The notes: generated from the letters alone by a model not told the origin. A stretch of 6,768 nt of DNA from Chitinivibrionales bacterium (GCA_030593665.1 JAUVGS010000118.1:1-6768); one strand, 5' to 3'. Positions 1-5,754 are shown, numbered from the stretch's first letter. A program made the numbers and translations.

Positions 1-552
1 GGAATCGTTGTGCTTGAGACACTGGAACATGCTCTTGCCAGAAATGCAAAAATATACGGTGAATTTGTCGGATATGGTGCAAGCGGCGATGCTCACCATA
101 TGTCTGCGCCGTCACCGAATCATGAAGGGGCACAGCGTGCAATGAAAATGGCAATGAATATGGCAGGTATTACCCCTGACGATATTGATTATATAAATGC
201 GCATGGCACCTCAACACAATTTAACGATATGCATGAATCAAGAGCGATAAAAAAGGTGTTCGGGGATCATGCGGAATCTGTTGCAATCAGTTCAACTAAA
301 TCAATGACCGGACATCTACTTGGTGCCTCCGGTGGTATAGAATTTATCGCGTCTTTATTGGCTTTGAATAATAACATTATACCGCCGACTATTAACTATG
401 AATATCCGGATCCCGAATGTCCGCTGAATTATACACCGAATACGGCCGTTGAAAAGAATGTTAACTATGCCATGAGCAATTCATTCGGTTTCGGCGGGCA
501 TAATGCAGTAGTGATTGTAAAAAAATATGAGCCTTCTGAACCAAACGGTTAA
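1..552 (+). CDS. fabF: 3-oxoacyl-[acyl-carrier-protein] synthase II, C-terminal part
   Basis: This is the 3' part of a gene whose start lies before the window; the frame is open from base 1. KAS II condenses malonyl-ACP with a growing acyl-ACP in cytoplasmic type II fatty-acid synthesis and favours longer chains. The visible part is the C-terminal thiolase-like half. It carries the catalytic histidine in NAHGTST (codon at 202-204), the conserved lysine in SSTKSMTGH (codon at 298-300), the second catalytic histidine in that motif (codon at 313-315), and the glycine-rich [10 protein letters not shown] near the end. The active-site cysteine would be upstream and cannot be checked. The segment beginning GIVVLE and the [11 protein letters not shown] stretch match FabF better than FabB in my reading. 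The end overlaps rnc by 26 bases. The family is clear; FabF rather than another KAS paralogue is very likely but rests on a partial protein. Confidence 0.95.
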   Translation, partial: GIVVLETLEHALARNAKIYGEFVGYGASGDAHHMSAPSPNHEGAQRAMKMAMNMAGITPDDIDYINAHGTSTQFNDMHESRAIKKVFGDHAESVAISSTKSMTGHLLGASGGIEFIASLLALNNNIIPPTINYEYPDPECPLNYTPNTAVEKNVNYAMSNSFGFGGHNAVVIVKKYEPSEPNG

Positions 553-1318
553 ACAGGTTAAAAGACTCTTTGGAGTCATTGATACAAAACCGCAGTTGAG
601 CGGAGCATTAGAAGAGTTCCAAAGACGTATCAAGTATCATTTTCGTGATTCGTCATTGCTGATACTGGCGACAACGCATAAGTCAAGTGTAAATCCGGAA
701 GATAAAAAAGGTCTCTTTTCGAATGAACGTCTGGAATTTTTAGGTGATGCAGTATTAGATTGCCTGGTAACCGAAAAAATATATCTGAGGTATCCGAAGC
801 ATTCGGAGGGGCAGCTCTCAAAAATCAAATCGCTTTTAGTGAGTAGAAAAATTATTGGAGAGATTGCTCAATCAATAGATTTAGGAAAATATCTGATCAT
901 GGGGCAGTCGGAAAAGAAATCCGGCGGCCGGACGCGAATGTCAATCGGGTCAAATGCTTTGGAAGCCGTGTTGGGAGCCGTCTATTTGGATGGCGGTATT
1001 AACAGTGCCAGGGAAATTCTTGAACTGTTATTATTTAATAAAATAGAGCAGTTCGTTAATGATAAGGAAAATATAAATTTTAAAAGTGAAATTCTTGAGT
1101 TGGCTCAGGGTGACGGGCTTGGTATTCCAACCTATCCTCTGATTGCGACTGAAGGACCTGATCATAAGAAAAAATTTGTTGTCGGAATAGATATTGCCGG
1201 TATCCGCCTGGGTGAAGGAAGCGGCTCAAATAAAAAGGAAGCTCAGCAGAATGCAGCGTATAAAGCGCTGCATATATATAATAAAGAAATGTTACAATCA
1301 CGTCTCAAAGGAGATTGA
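527..1318 (+). CDS. rnc: Ribonuclease III
   Basis: RNase III cleaves double-stranded RNA during rRNA maturation and mRNA turnover, acting as a cytoplasmic homodimer. The protein has 263 residues, slightly long for the family because of about 28 extra N-terminal residues. The nuclease domain spans about residues 29-175. It holds the signature [13 protein letters not shown] at 66-78, with acidic residues E67, E70 and D74, and a second motif [14 protein letters not shown] at 142-155 with E146. The position matching E. coli D114 is asparagine (N143). A double-stranded-RNA-binding domain covers about 185-252 and ends in [16 protein letters not shown]. The ATG at 527 is the first possible start in frame, because a TAA stop sits at 518-520. 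It has no evident Shine-Dalgarno sequence and lies inside fabF, so translational coupling to fabF is likely. The fabF-rnc order is common in bacteria. Confidence 0.96.
   Translation: MSLLNQTVKQVKRLFGVIDTKPQLSGALEEFQRRIKYHFRDSSLLILATTHKSSVNPEDKKGLFSNERLEFLGDAVLDCLVTEKIYLRYPKHSEGQLSKIKSLLVSRKIIGEIAQSIDLGKYLIMGQSEKKSGGRTRMSIGSNALEAVLGAVYLDGGINSAREILELLLFNKIEQFVNDKENINFKSEILELAQGDGLGIPTYPLIATEGPDHKKKFVVGIDIAGIRLGEGSGSNKKEAQQNAAYKALHIYNKEMLQSRLKGD
1307..1313 (+). promoter_or_regulatory. Ribosome binding site of the acyl-CoA dehydrogenase gene
   Basis: AAAGGAG lies nine bases before the ATG at 1323 and falls within the last codons of rnc. It fixes the dehydrogenase start at 1323 and argues against the longer open frame that reaches back to 1194 inside rnc. 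Confidence 0.8.
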
Positions 1319-1322
1319 GAGA

Positions 1323-2477
1323 ATGAACTATTTTCTCACAGAAGAACAAGAGATGATTATTGATACTGCCCGGGAGATTGCAGAAAAGAAAATTGTACCG
1401 GTTCGTGAAGAGTACGATAGTAAAGGTACTTTCCCCTGGGATATTATTAAAGCAATGTCTGAGCTTGACATGTGCGGTCTGTATATCCCGGAGGAATATG
1501 GTGGTTTCGGCGGTGGTATTTTTGAGTTATGCATTGCTATTGAGGAATTTTCAAAGGCCTGCGCCGGTATTTCGCTTTCAATGGCTGCAACTGCATTGGG
1601 CTCTTTCCCTATTCTGCAGTTTGGGACTGATGAACAGAAGCAGAAGTATCTGCCGGATATAGCCGCAGGCAAGAAGCTGGCAGCTTTCGGTTTAACTGAA
1701 GCGAATGCCGGCTCAGATGCGCTTGGTATGAAAACCACTGCTATAAAAGATGGCGATTATTATATCCTGAATGGAACCAAGCAGTGGATTACCAATGGTG
1801 AGAATGCCGAAGTATACACGGTGATCGCCAAGACCAATCCCAACAAAGGTGCGAGGGGTTTATCCGCGTTTATTCTTGAAAAAGGGATGGAAGGTTTTAC
1901 GTTCGGAAAACATGAGGATAAGATGGGAATCAGGGCTTCCAGTACTACCGAGCTTATTTTTCAGGATTGTAAGGTGCCGGTAAATAATATTATTTCCCGT
2001 GAAGGTATGGGTTCTATTATCACCATTAAAACGCTGAATTACTCACGGCCCGGTATCGGTGCACAGGCTCTTGGCATTGCGCAGGGGGCGCTGGATGACG
2101 CTTTGAAATATTCCCGGGAACGAGTGCAATTCGGCCATGCGATATCTTCATTCCAGGCAGTCCAGCACATGCTGGCAGATATGGCTACTGAAATAGAAGC
2201 TGCCCGCGCATTATTATATGCAACGGCAAAAACCATCGATGCAGGTGAACAGAAATTCGCAAAAGAGGCATCCATGTGTAAACTCTACTGTTCCGACGTG
2301 GCTATGCGTGTCACGGTTGACGCCCTGCAGGTGATGGGCGGTTATGGCTACATGCGCGAGTATCCCATGGAAAAACGAATGCGTGATGCGAAAATCTGTC
2401 AGATTTATGAAGGAACCAACCAAATTCAACGGAATGAAATAGCACTCCAACTGATAAAGAGCGCTGCTAAAAAATAG
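1323..2477 (+). CDS. Acyl-CoA dehydrogenase (short-chain/butyryl-CoA type)
   Basis: This FAD enzyme introduces a trans-2,3 double bond into acyl-CoA thioesters and passes electrons to electron-transferring flavoprotein; in some anaerobes the same family runs towards acyl-CoA reduction. The protein has 384 residues, the usual length for the short-chain branch. From the N-terminus it shows the helical domain (YIPEEYGG near 50-60), the first family signature FGLTEANAGSD at 122-132, QWITNG in the beta domain, and the second signature at 336-355 (QVMGGYGYMRE onwards). IYEGTNQIQR follows, with the expected catalytic base E363 (codon 2409-2411). The start is set by the AAAGGAG site. The gene follows rnc after four bases, so it is probably cotranscribed with fabF and rnc. 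No etfA, etfB, thiolase or enoyl-CoA hydratase gene is in view, so chain-length preference and direction cannot be decided. Butyryl-CoA dehydrogenase is the closest named match by recollection only. Confidence 0.95.
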   Translation: MNYFLTEEQEMIIDTAREIAEKKIVPVREEYDSKGTFPWDIIKAMSELDMCGLYIPEEYGGFGGGIFELCIAIEEFSKACAGISLSMAATALGSFPILQFGTDEQKQKYLPDIAAGKKLAAFGLTEANAGSDALGMKTTAIKDGDYYILNGTKQWITNGENAEVYTVIAKTNPNKGARGLSAFILEKGMEGFTFGKHEDKMGIRASSTTELIFQDCKVPVNNIISREGMGSIITIKTLNYSRPGIGAQALGIAQGALDDALKYSRERVQFGHAISSFQAVQHMLADMATEIEAARALLYATAKTIDAGEQKFAKEASMCKLYCSDVAMRVTVDALQVMGGYGYMREYPMEKRMRDAKICQIYEGTNQIQRNEIALQLIKSAAKK

Positions 2478-2555
2478 AATAACGTGAATACAAAAATAAA
2501 TATAAGCGTAGGGAGGGAGAGCCTTTTTACGTTTTTTTTGTTTAGGCAAGATATA

Positions 2556-2579
2556 GCCACTAAGGCTCGAAGATCAGAA
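2556..2579 (+). repeat. Degenerate 8-base tandem repeat, left block
   Basis: Three consecutive octamers can be read: GCCACTAA, GGCTCGAA and GATCAGAA. They fit a loose pattern of G, a variable base, then C-rich and ending in AA. Alone this block would be weak. It gains support because the minus strand of 2784-2814 carries a clearer version of the same pattern. The two blocks face opposite ways around the inverted-repeat element. Confidence 0.4.
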
Positions 2580-2646
2580 AAAAAAATAGCATTTGTTGTT
2601 GTTATTTTCGAAATGAAAAAGATTAAAATGTGAACTTTAAACCATT

Positions 2647-2764
2647 GAGGTGATTGCAAAAGTCGTCTTTGGGATACCTAACGCAGATAAACTGCAAGTA
2701 AGTACCTTGTTAAGGGACTTAAAAAGACTATTTTCTGTTGAATTTCGACTTTTGCAATTACCTC
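2647..2764. repeat. 118-base element with 19-base terminal inverted repeats
   Basis: The left arm GAGGTGATTGCAAAAGTCG (2647-2665) and the right arm CGACTTTTGCAATTACCTC (2746-2764) are reverse complements at 18 of 19 positions. The one difference would be a G-U pair in RNA. Further pairing can be drawn inside: GTCTTT (2665-2670) with AAAGAC (2723-2728), sharing one base with the left arm, a small stem GCAG-ATAAA-CTGC at 2683-2695, and a nine-pair stem with one mismatch and a GTT loop at 2699-2721. There is no coding capacity and I saw no clear target-site duplication. The layout suits a miniature inverted-repeat transposable element or an internally deleted insertion sequence. A structured leader or small RNA upstream of rpe is an alternative. 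The repeat is certain; its nature is inference. Confidence 0.75.
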
Positions 2765-2783
2765 CTTTGATAAAGAATAATTA

Positions 2784-2814
2784 TTTAGTCTTAGTGCCTT
2801 TGTGTCTTTGTGGC
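2784..2814 (-). repeat. 8-base-period tandem repeat next to the rpe ribosome binding site
   Basis: On the plus strand the octamers are TTAGTGCC (2791-2798), TTTGTGTC (2799-2806) and TTTGTGGC (2807-2814), preceded by a partial unit TTTAGTC (2784-2790). On the minus strand they read GCCACAAA, GACACAAA, GGCACTAA. The array ends three bases before the AAAGGA of rpe, so it would be transcribed into the 5' leader of rpe if the promoter lies upstream of it. From memory, similar CACAAAG-type octamer arrays occur between genes in various environmental bacterial genomes; this was not verified. Confidence 0.6.
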
Positions 2815-2817
2815 ATG

Positions 2818-2823
2818 AAAGGA
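2818..2823 (+). promoter_or_regulatory. Ribosome binding site of rpe
   Basis: AAAGGA sits six bases before the GTG at 2830. It supports this GTG as the start, which also places the protein's conserved APSILSADF at the expected distance from its N-terminus. Confidence 0.75.
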
Positions 2824-2829
2824 TAGTGC

Positions 2830-3513
2830 GTGAGTGAAAAAAAGATAATCGTTGCACCGTCAATTCTTTCAGCCGATTTCCGAAAACTTGAGCGGGAAGT
2901 CAGAGCTGTTGAAGAAGCTGGGGCCGATTGGATCCACTGCGATATTATGGACGGCAGGTTTGTACCGAATATCAGTTTTGGCCCAATGGTGGTAGAGTGG
3001 GTAAAGAAGTGTGTATCCTTGCCACTCGATGTACACCTTATGATTGTCCACCCAGAAGAATATGTCAAAAATTTCAGGGATGCCGGAGCAGATACAATAA
3101 CCGTTCATGCTGAAGCATGTGAAGACTTACCATCGGTCATGCAATTAATAAAAGACACTGGTGCACGGGTTGGCGTCACAGTGAATCCTGATAAACCGGT
3201 TGAACTGATTATACCCTATCTGCGTGATATTGATCTTGTCCTTATAATGAGTGTTTTTGCCGGATTTGGGGGACAAAAATTTATGGAAGAGGTTATGGCG
3301 AAAGTTCATGCGGTTCGCGATGAAGCCGAACGTATCGGTCACCTTGCTCTGGATATCGAGGTTGATGGCGGTATTAACGGTGAGACGGCACGAATCTGTG
3401 CTGAGAATGGTGCGAATGCATTTGTTGCCGGCAATTATATTTTCAGGGGAAATGATTATCGCGAACGGATTAAATCGGTTCGTAACGCGGCATTAGCGGG
3501 TTGGAGTAAATAA
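2830..3513 (+). CDS. rpe: Ribulose-phosphate 3-epimerase
   Basis: Rpe interconverts D-ribulose 5-phosphate and D-xylulose 5-phosphate in the non-oxidative pentose phosphate pathway, in the cytoplasm. The 227-residue length and TIM-barrel motif order match the family: APSILSADF (9-17), WIHCDIMDGRFVPN (34-47), DVHLMI (67-72), GVTVNP (115-120), MSVFAGFGGQKF (140-151) and EVDGGIN (177-183). The metal and catalytic residues appear as H36, D38, H69 and D179. Two motif positions are unusual: the loop normally read as MSVNPGFGGQ has F143-A144 in place of Asn-Pro, and the phosphate-site motif near the end is AGNYIF (200-205) where AGSxIF is common. The start is GTG, supported by AAAGGA. The S41 protease gene begins one base after the stop, so the two are likely cotranscribed. 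Confidence 0.96.
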   Translation: MSEKKIIVAPSILSADFRKLEREVRAVEEAGADWIHCDIMDGRFVPNISFGPMVVEWVKKCVSLPLDVHLMIVHPEEYVKNFRDAGADTITVHAEACEDLPSVMQLIKDTGARVGVTVNPDKPVELIIPYLRDIDLVLIMSVFAGFGGQKFMEEVMAKVHAVRDEAERIGHLALDIEVDGGINGETARICAENGANAFVAGNYIFRGNDYRERIKSVRNAALAGWSK

Positions 3514-3514
3514 T

Positions 3515-4636
3515 ATGGATCTTTTTTCCATAGGAAATATGCTAAAAAGGGTTTTCCGGATAGTTCCTGTAGGATGTATCCTGCCATGGTTACTCCTTTT
3601 TGTATGCAGTTATCCACCAGTCCCGGAAGATAAGGATCTTGTGGAGCTGGAACGGATATGGCAGTATTGTAAAGCTTTCAGTTTATATTCGGATAGAGTT
3701 CCAACACATGAGAGGTTATTAGAATTTAATAATCCTTCTGAATTGGTGGATAGTATTTATGATACGTTATATTCACATTGGAAAGATACTACCTGGTTCT
3801 GGGCAATATATACGCCTGATTTTGATAGAGTGTTTAATTCCTTTCGTTATAGAAATGGCCACTATTATTTAATAAACGAGATTAGACAGAATCAATTTGT
3901 TAATTTTCAGAAATTAACCGACAGTACTGCATATCTGTATATTAAAACATTTGATGATGATCCAATACACCCGAAGGAAAAGAATACCTACACAGAATTT
4001 CTGAGTTGCACTTCATCGGTAAAAAATATACCGAATCTTATTATTAATTTAAGGCACAATGGTGGAGGGTATGTTGGACTCTGTCAGGCAATTATTGAGC
4101 ATTTGCTTCCTGCAAATGTACCTTACCTTACAGTGAAGCAGCGTCGAATCAGCAGTGATACCGGAACAGTAGACACCGTATGGGCAAGTTCTGACATCGA
4201 CTCTAATTGGGGTGGAAAGAAGATTGTAATACTTCAAAATGAAGGGACTGCTAGTGCATCTGAGATTTTAACCGTTGCCCTCCGTGATGGTATGCCTCAG
4301 GGAAGTGTATATATAGTCGGCGAAACAAGTTTTGGCAAGGCAATAGGGCAGGTGATTTTCCATATGCTTAATGATGCAGGATTGATGTTGACAACATTGA
4401 GTTTTCTTCCACGCAATGGTATTAATTACCATGAAGTTGGTATAATACCGGACCTTCCCCACTCAGGTTCTTTCAGGGAAGAAATAATTACAGCCGGTAA
4501 ATGGCTGGAACCCGGTTTTGAGACAGTTGTCAATACTGCGATATTAAATGCTATTGTTTCAACAGACAGCTATCAGCAGGTATCCCCGGTTCGCGGATAT
4601 TTAAAAATAGTTAAAAAGGACGAACTACCATTTTAG
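3515..4636 (+). CDS. S41-family (C-terminal processing peptidase-like) protease
   Basis: This is a probable exported serine protease of family S41, which cleaves proteins with a Ser-Lys pair. The protein has 373 residues. Residues 11-32 hold basic residues then a hydrophobic stretch, which suits a signal peptide or membrane anchor; the cysteine at 31 follows LLLFV, a poor lipobox. A helical N-terminal region spans about 40-95. The S41 core runs from about 138 to 315: LYIKTFDDD (141-149), NLIINLRHNGGG (174-185), the nucleophile motif EGTASASE with S247 as expected nucleophile, and ETSFGK with K275 as general base. The stretch between helical region and core (about 96-137) looks too short for the PDZ domain of typical CtpA/Prc enzymes. 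GGAG at 3503-3506 lies eight bases before the ATG at 3515; Met9 (3539) is a possible alternative start. Substrate unknown. Confidence 0.85.
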   Translation: MDLFSIGNMLKRVFRIVPVGCILPWLLLFVCSYPPVPEDKDLVELERIWQYCKAFSLYSDRVPTHERLLEFNNPSELVDSIYDTLYSHWKDTTWFWAIYTPDFDRVFNSFRYRNGHYYLINEIRQNQFVNFQKLTDSTAYLYIKTFDDDPIHPKEKNTYTEFLSCTSSVKNIPNLIINLRHNGGGYVGLCQAIIEHLLPANVPYLTVKQRRISSDTGTVDTVWASSDIDSNWGGKKIVILQNEGTASASEILTVALRDGMPQGSVYIVGETSFGKAIGQVIFHMLNDAGLMLTTLSFLPRNGINYHEVGIIPDLPHSGSFREEIITAGKWLEPGFETVVNTAILNAIVSTDSYQQVSPVRGYLKIVKKDELPF

Positions 4637-4775
4637 TGTACCACCTGTATAAACAAAAATATTTTTGCATTTTGCCCGGATTTTGTTTATTATTAATGTA
4701 TATATATATAGCAATTATGTTTTGTAATACTACACTGTGATGAGATGTCGTGTACGAATTTCCAATTTTAGTTCT

Positions 4776-4804
4776 GTGAACGTTTACGAACTTCCCAAGT
4801 TCAC
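4776..4804. repeat. Small inverted repeat or hairpin
   Basis: GAACTT (4788-4793) and AAGTTC (4797-4802) pair around a CCC loop. An outer GTGAAC (4776-4781) can instead pair with GTTCAC (4799-4804), so two mutually exclusive folds exist. No T-run follows, so it is not a standard terminator. It could be an operator or an intergenic palindrome. Confidence 0.4.
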
Positions 4805-4874
4805 CTATTCACTTGTCTCTCCATTGTGTGACTTTAAAAGTTGCAGTGCTCGATTTATCTGGTTGTCACTGTTG

Positions 4875-4880
4875 AAAGGA
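4875..4880 (+). promoter_or_regulatory. Ribosome binding site that sets the HEAT lipoprotein start
   Basis: AAAGGA precedes the ATG at 4889 by eight bases. It favours that ATG over a TTG at 4841, and the resulting N-terminus is a compact lipoprotein signal peptide. Confidence 0.8.
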
Positions 4881-4888
4881 TAATTTAT

Positions 4889-5542
4889 ATGAGAAGGGTT
4901 AAAGTACCTGAAGGGATCGTTGTTTTATTACTTTTTATTGCGTTTTTAGGTTGCAGTCCGGCACCTCAATACATTTCTCAGCTTACAGACCAGGATGCCA
5001 AGATCCGTGGAGCGGCTGCTGAGGCACTGGGCCTTATGGGTGAAGATGCGCTATTAGCTGTCGATAAATTGATCCACATAGTCAGAAGGGATACTGACCT
5101 TGAAGTTCGGCGGTTAGCTGTTGATGCACTGGGAATGATTCAGCCAATAATAACCGCAGAACTTTGTGACGCCTTTATTATCGCGATGAATGATGATGAT
5201 ATTCATCTCCGGCGTGCCGGGGTGATCGCTATCAGCAGGTTCAGTAATTTCCCGCCAAATATTATTACCATGCTGCAGAAGCATCTGAACGACCCTGACC
5301 GGCTTGTCCGTGAGTTGGTGATGAGCACCTTTGAGAAAATCGGCGGTCTTGGCCTCCGGACACTTATGAGGGCTTGTAAGGATTCGGATGATCAGATGCG
5401 GCTGGGAGCAATTGTCACCCTGGGGAGACTAGGTGAATATGCTGCACCGGCAATAGATATCCTGAAAGATATTGAGCAAAATGACGGCAATAGCGATGTG
5501 AAAAAAGCTGCGACAGAAGCACTGCGGGTTATTGCTCAATAA
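4889..5542 (+). CDS. HEAT-repeat lipoprotein
   Basis: The 217-residue product begins with a lipoprotein signal: basic residues R2, R3 and K5, a hydrophobic core at about 10-20, and the lipobox FLGC with C22 as the acylated cysteine. Serine at the next position would suit outer-membrane sorting under the classical E. coli +2 rule; whether that rule holds here is unknown. The rest is almost entirely helical-repeat sequence, with about six HEAT-like units at roughly 28-50, 51-84, 90-118, 120-150, 153-182 and 186-217. They show the usual pattern, for example DAKIRGAAAEALGLMG, DLEVRRLAVDALGMI and DQMRLGAIVTLGRLG. Such repeats form a curved protein-binding scaffold, so a structural or adaptor role at the membrane is plausible; no enzymatic motif is visible. 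A fold relative is PBS-lyase-type HEAT repeats. The specific function is unknown. The gene appears to be transcribed alone and faces the STAS gene. Confidence 0.85.
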   Translation: MRRVKVPEGIVVLLLFIAFLGCSPAPQYISQLTDQDAKIRGAAAEALGLMGEDALLAVDKLIHIVRRDTDLEVRRLAVDALGMIQPIITAELCDAFIIAMNDDDIHLRRAGVIAISRFSNFPPNIITMLQKHLNDPDRLVRELVMSTFEKIGGLGLRTLMRACKDSDDQMRLGAIVTLGRLGEYAAPAIDILKDIEQNDGNSDVKKAATEALRVIAQ

Positions 5543-5566
5543 GTAAGGTCTCTACTATAATATAAC

Positions 5567-5609
5567 CGTTCATAGAACGTTGATATTAGAAATTTCAAGC
5601 CGAACGGCT
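5567..5609. repeat. Two short palindromes after the HEAT lipoprotein gene
   Basis: CGTTC-ATA-GAACG (5567-5579) lies 25 bases after the stop codon, and AGCCG-AA-CGGCT (5598-5609) follows. Neither is followed by a T-run, so they are poor intrinsic terminators. They may still act as 3' end stabilisers for one or both convergent transcripts. Confidence 0.45.
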
Positions 5610-5675
5610 ACCATATTTCGTTCCTACGGAACTTGGGGTATTATTATTGCTATAAATATCCTGTCCCTACAGGAC
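5607..5675. repeat. Two direct copies of a hairpin repeat unit, 42 bases apart
   Basis: Copy one (5607-5632) and copy two (5649-5675) each begin with GCTA, continue with an ATAT-containing stretch, and end in a small palindrome with a CTAC-type loop: GTTCCTACGGAAC (5620-5632) and GTCCCTACAGGAC (5663-5675). The palindromes differ at stem positions in a way that keeps pairing (GTTCC with GGAAC, GTCC with GGAC), as expected for a repeat family under structural constraint. The second can also fold as CCTGT-CCCT-ACAGG (5660-5673). Being between convergent genes suits a mobile intergenic repeat or a transcript-end structure. Confidence 0.6.
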
Positions 5676-5724
5676 AAAAGGCGTACATTCGGGCGAGGAG
5701 TATTCTGCGTTTTTTTAACCTCTA

Positions 5725-5745
5725 AACCCTGAACCCTGAACCCTG
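5725..5745. repeat. Three-copy AACCCTG tandem repeat
   Basis: Three perfect AACCCTG heptamers run without gaps, nine bases before the stop codon of the STAS gene on the opposite strand. A degenerate AACCTCT (5717-5723) may be a decayed further unit. The array is short and may be replication slippage or part of an intergenic repeat family. No function is evident. Confidence 0.8.
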
Positions 5746-5754
5746 CGGCATGCA

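Larger units (their letters stand above)
2478..2829. other. Gene-free region with repeats, 352 bases
   Basis: I see no convincing gene between the dehydrogenase stop and rpe. The region is AT-rich with several A or T runs (for example T-runs at 2523-2539 and an A-run near 2578-2587). It holds the inverted-repeat element at 2647-2764 and two blocks of degenerate 8-base repeats on either side of it. No clear intrinsic terminator (GC-rich stem followed at once by a T-run) follows the dehydrogenase gene. The small stem AGCC-ACTAA-GGCT at 2555-2567 has no adjoining T-run. A promoter for rpe is expected here, but I could not identify one with confidence. Confidence 0.7.
4637..4888. other. Gene-free AT-rich region before the HEAT lipoprotein gene
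   Basis: No gene is supported over these 252 bases. They contain the AT-only-core palindrome CAAAAATATTTTTG (4654-4667), six TA dinucleotides in a row (4699-4710) and an inverted repeat at 4776-4804. A promoter for the downstream lipoprotein probably lies here, since the gap separates it from the rpe-protease pair. No hexamer pair is convincing enough to call. Confidence 0.6.

Noticed and set aside
1194..1322. Upstream extension of the acyl-CoA dehydrogenase frame
   Set aside because: It lies inside the rnc coding region, the family starts near the ATG at 1323, and AAAGGAG directly precedes that ATG.
2555..2567. Stem AGCC-ACTAA-GGCT as terminator of the fabF-rnc-dehydrogenase unit
   Set aside because: The stem is only four pairs with no following T-run, and it coincides with the degenerate octamer repeat.
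2426..2863. Open frames of 61-77 codons on the minus strand in the gap before rpe
   Set aside because: They overlap real genes or the inverted-repeat element, show no family motif, and read as low-complexity translations of repeats and A/T runs.
3602..3610. Lipobox ending at Cys31 of the S41 protease
   Set aside because: The residues before the cysteine (Leu-Phe-Val) do not fit the usual small residue at -1, so lipidation is not called; a plain signal peptide or anchor is as likely.
4683..4710. Possible sigma70-like promoter (TTGTTT, 16 bases, TATATA) before the HEAT lipoprotein gene
   Set aside because: The -10 match sits in a run of TA dinucleotides and the -35 match is weak; such matches are expected by chance in AT-rich sequence.
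4841..4888. TTG start 16 codons before the HEAT lipoprotein
   Set aside because: The extension would place unrelated residues before the signal peptide; the ATG at 4889 has a well-spaced AAAGGA and gives a standard lipoprotein N-terminus.
5567..5745. Repeats between convergent genes as a CRISPR array
   Set aside because: The units are few, unequal and palindromic, with no regular spacers and no cas genes nearby.
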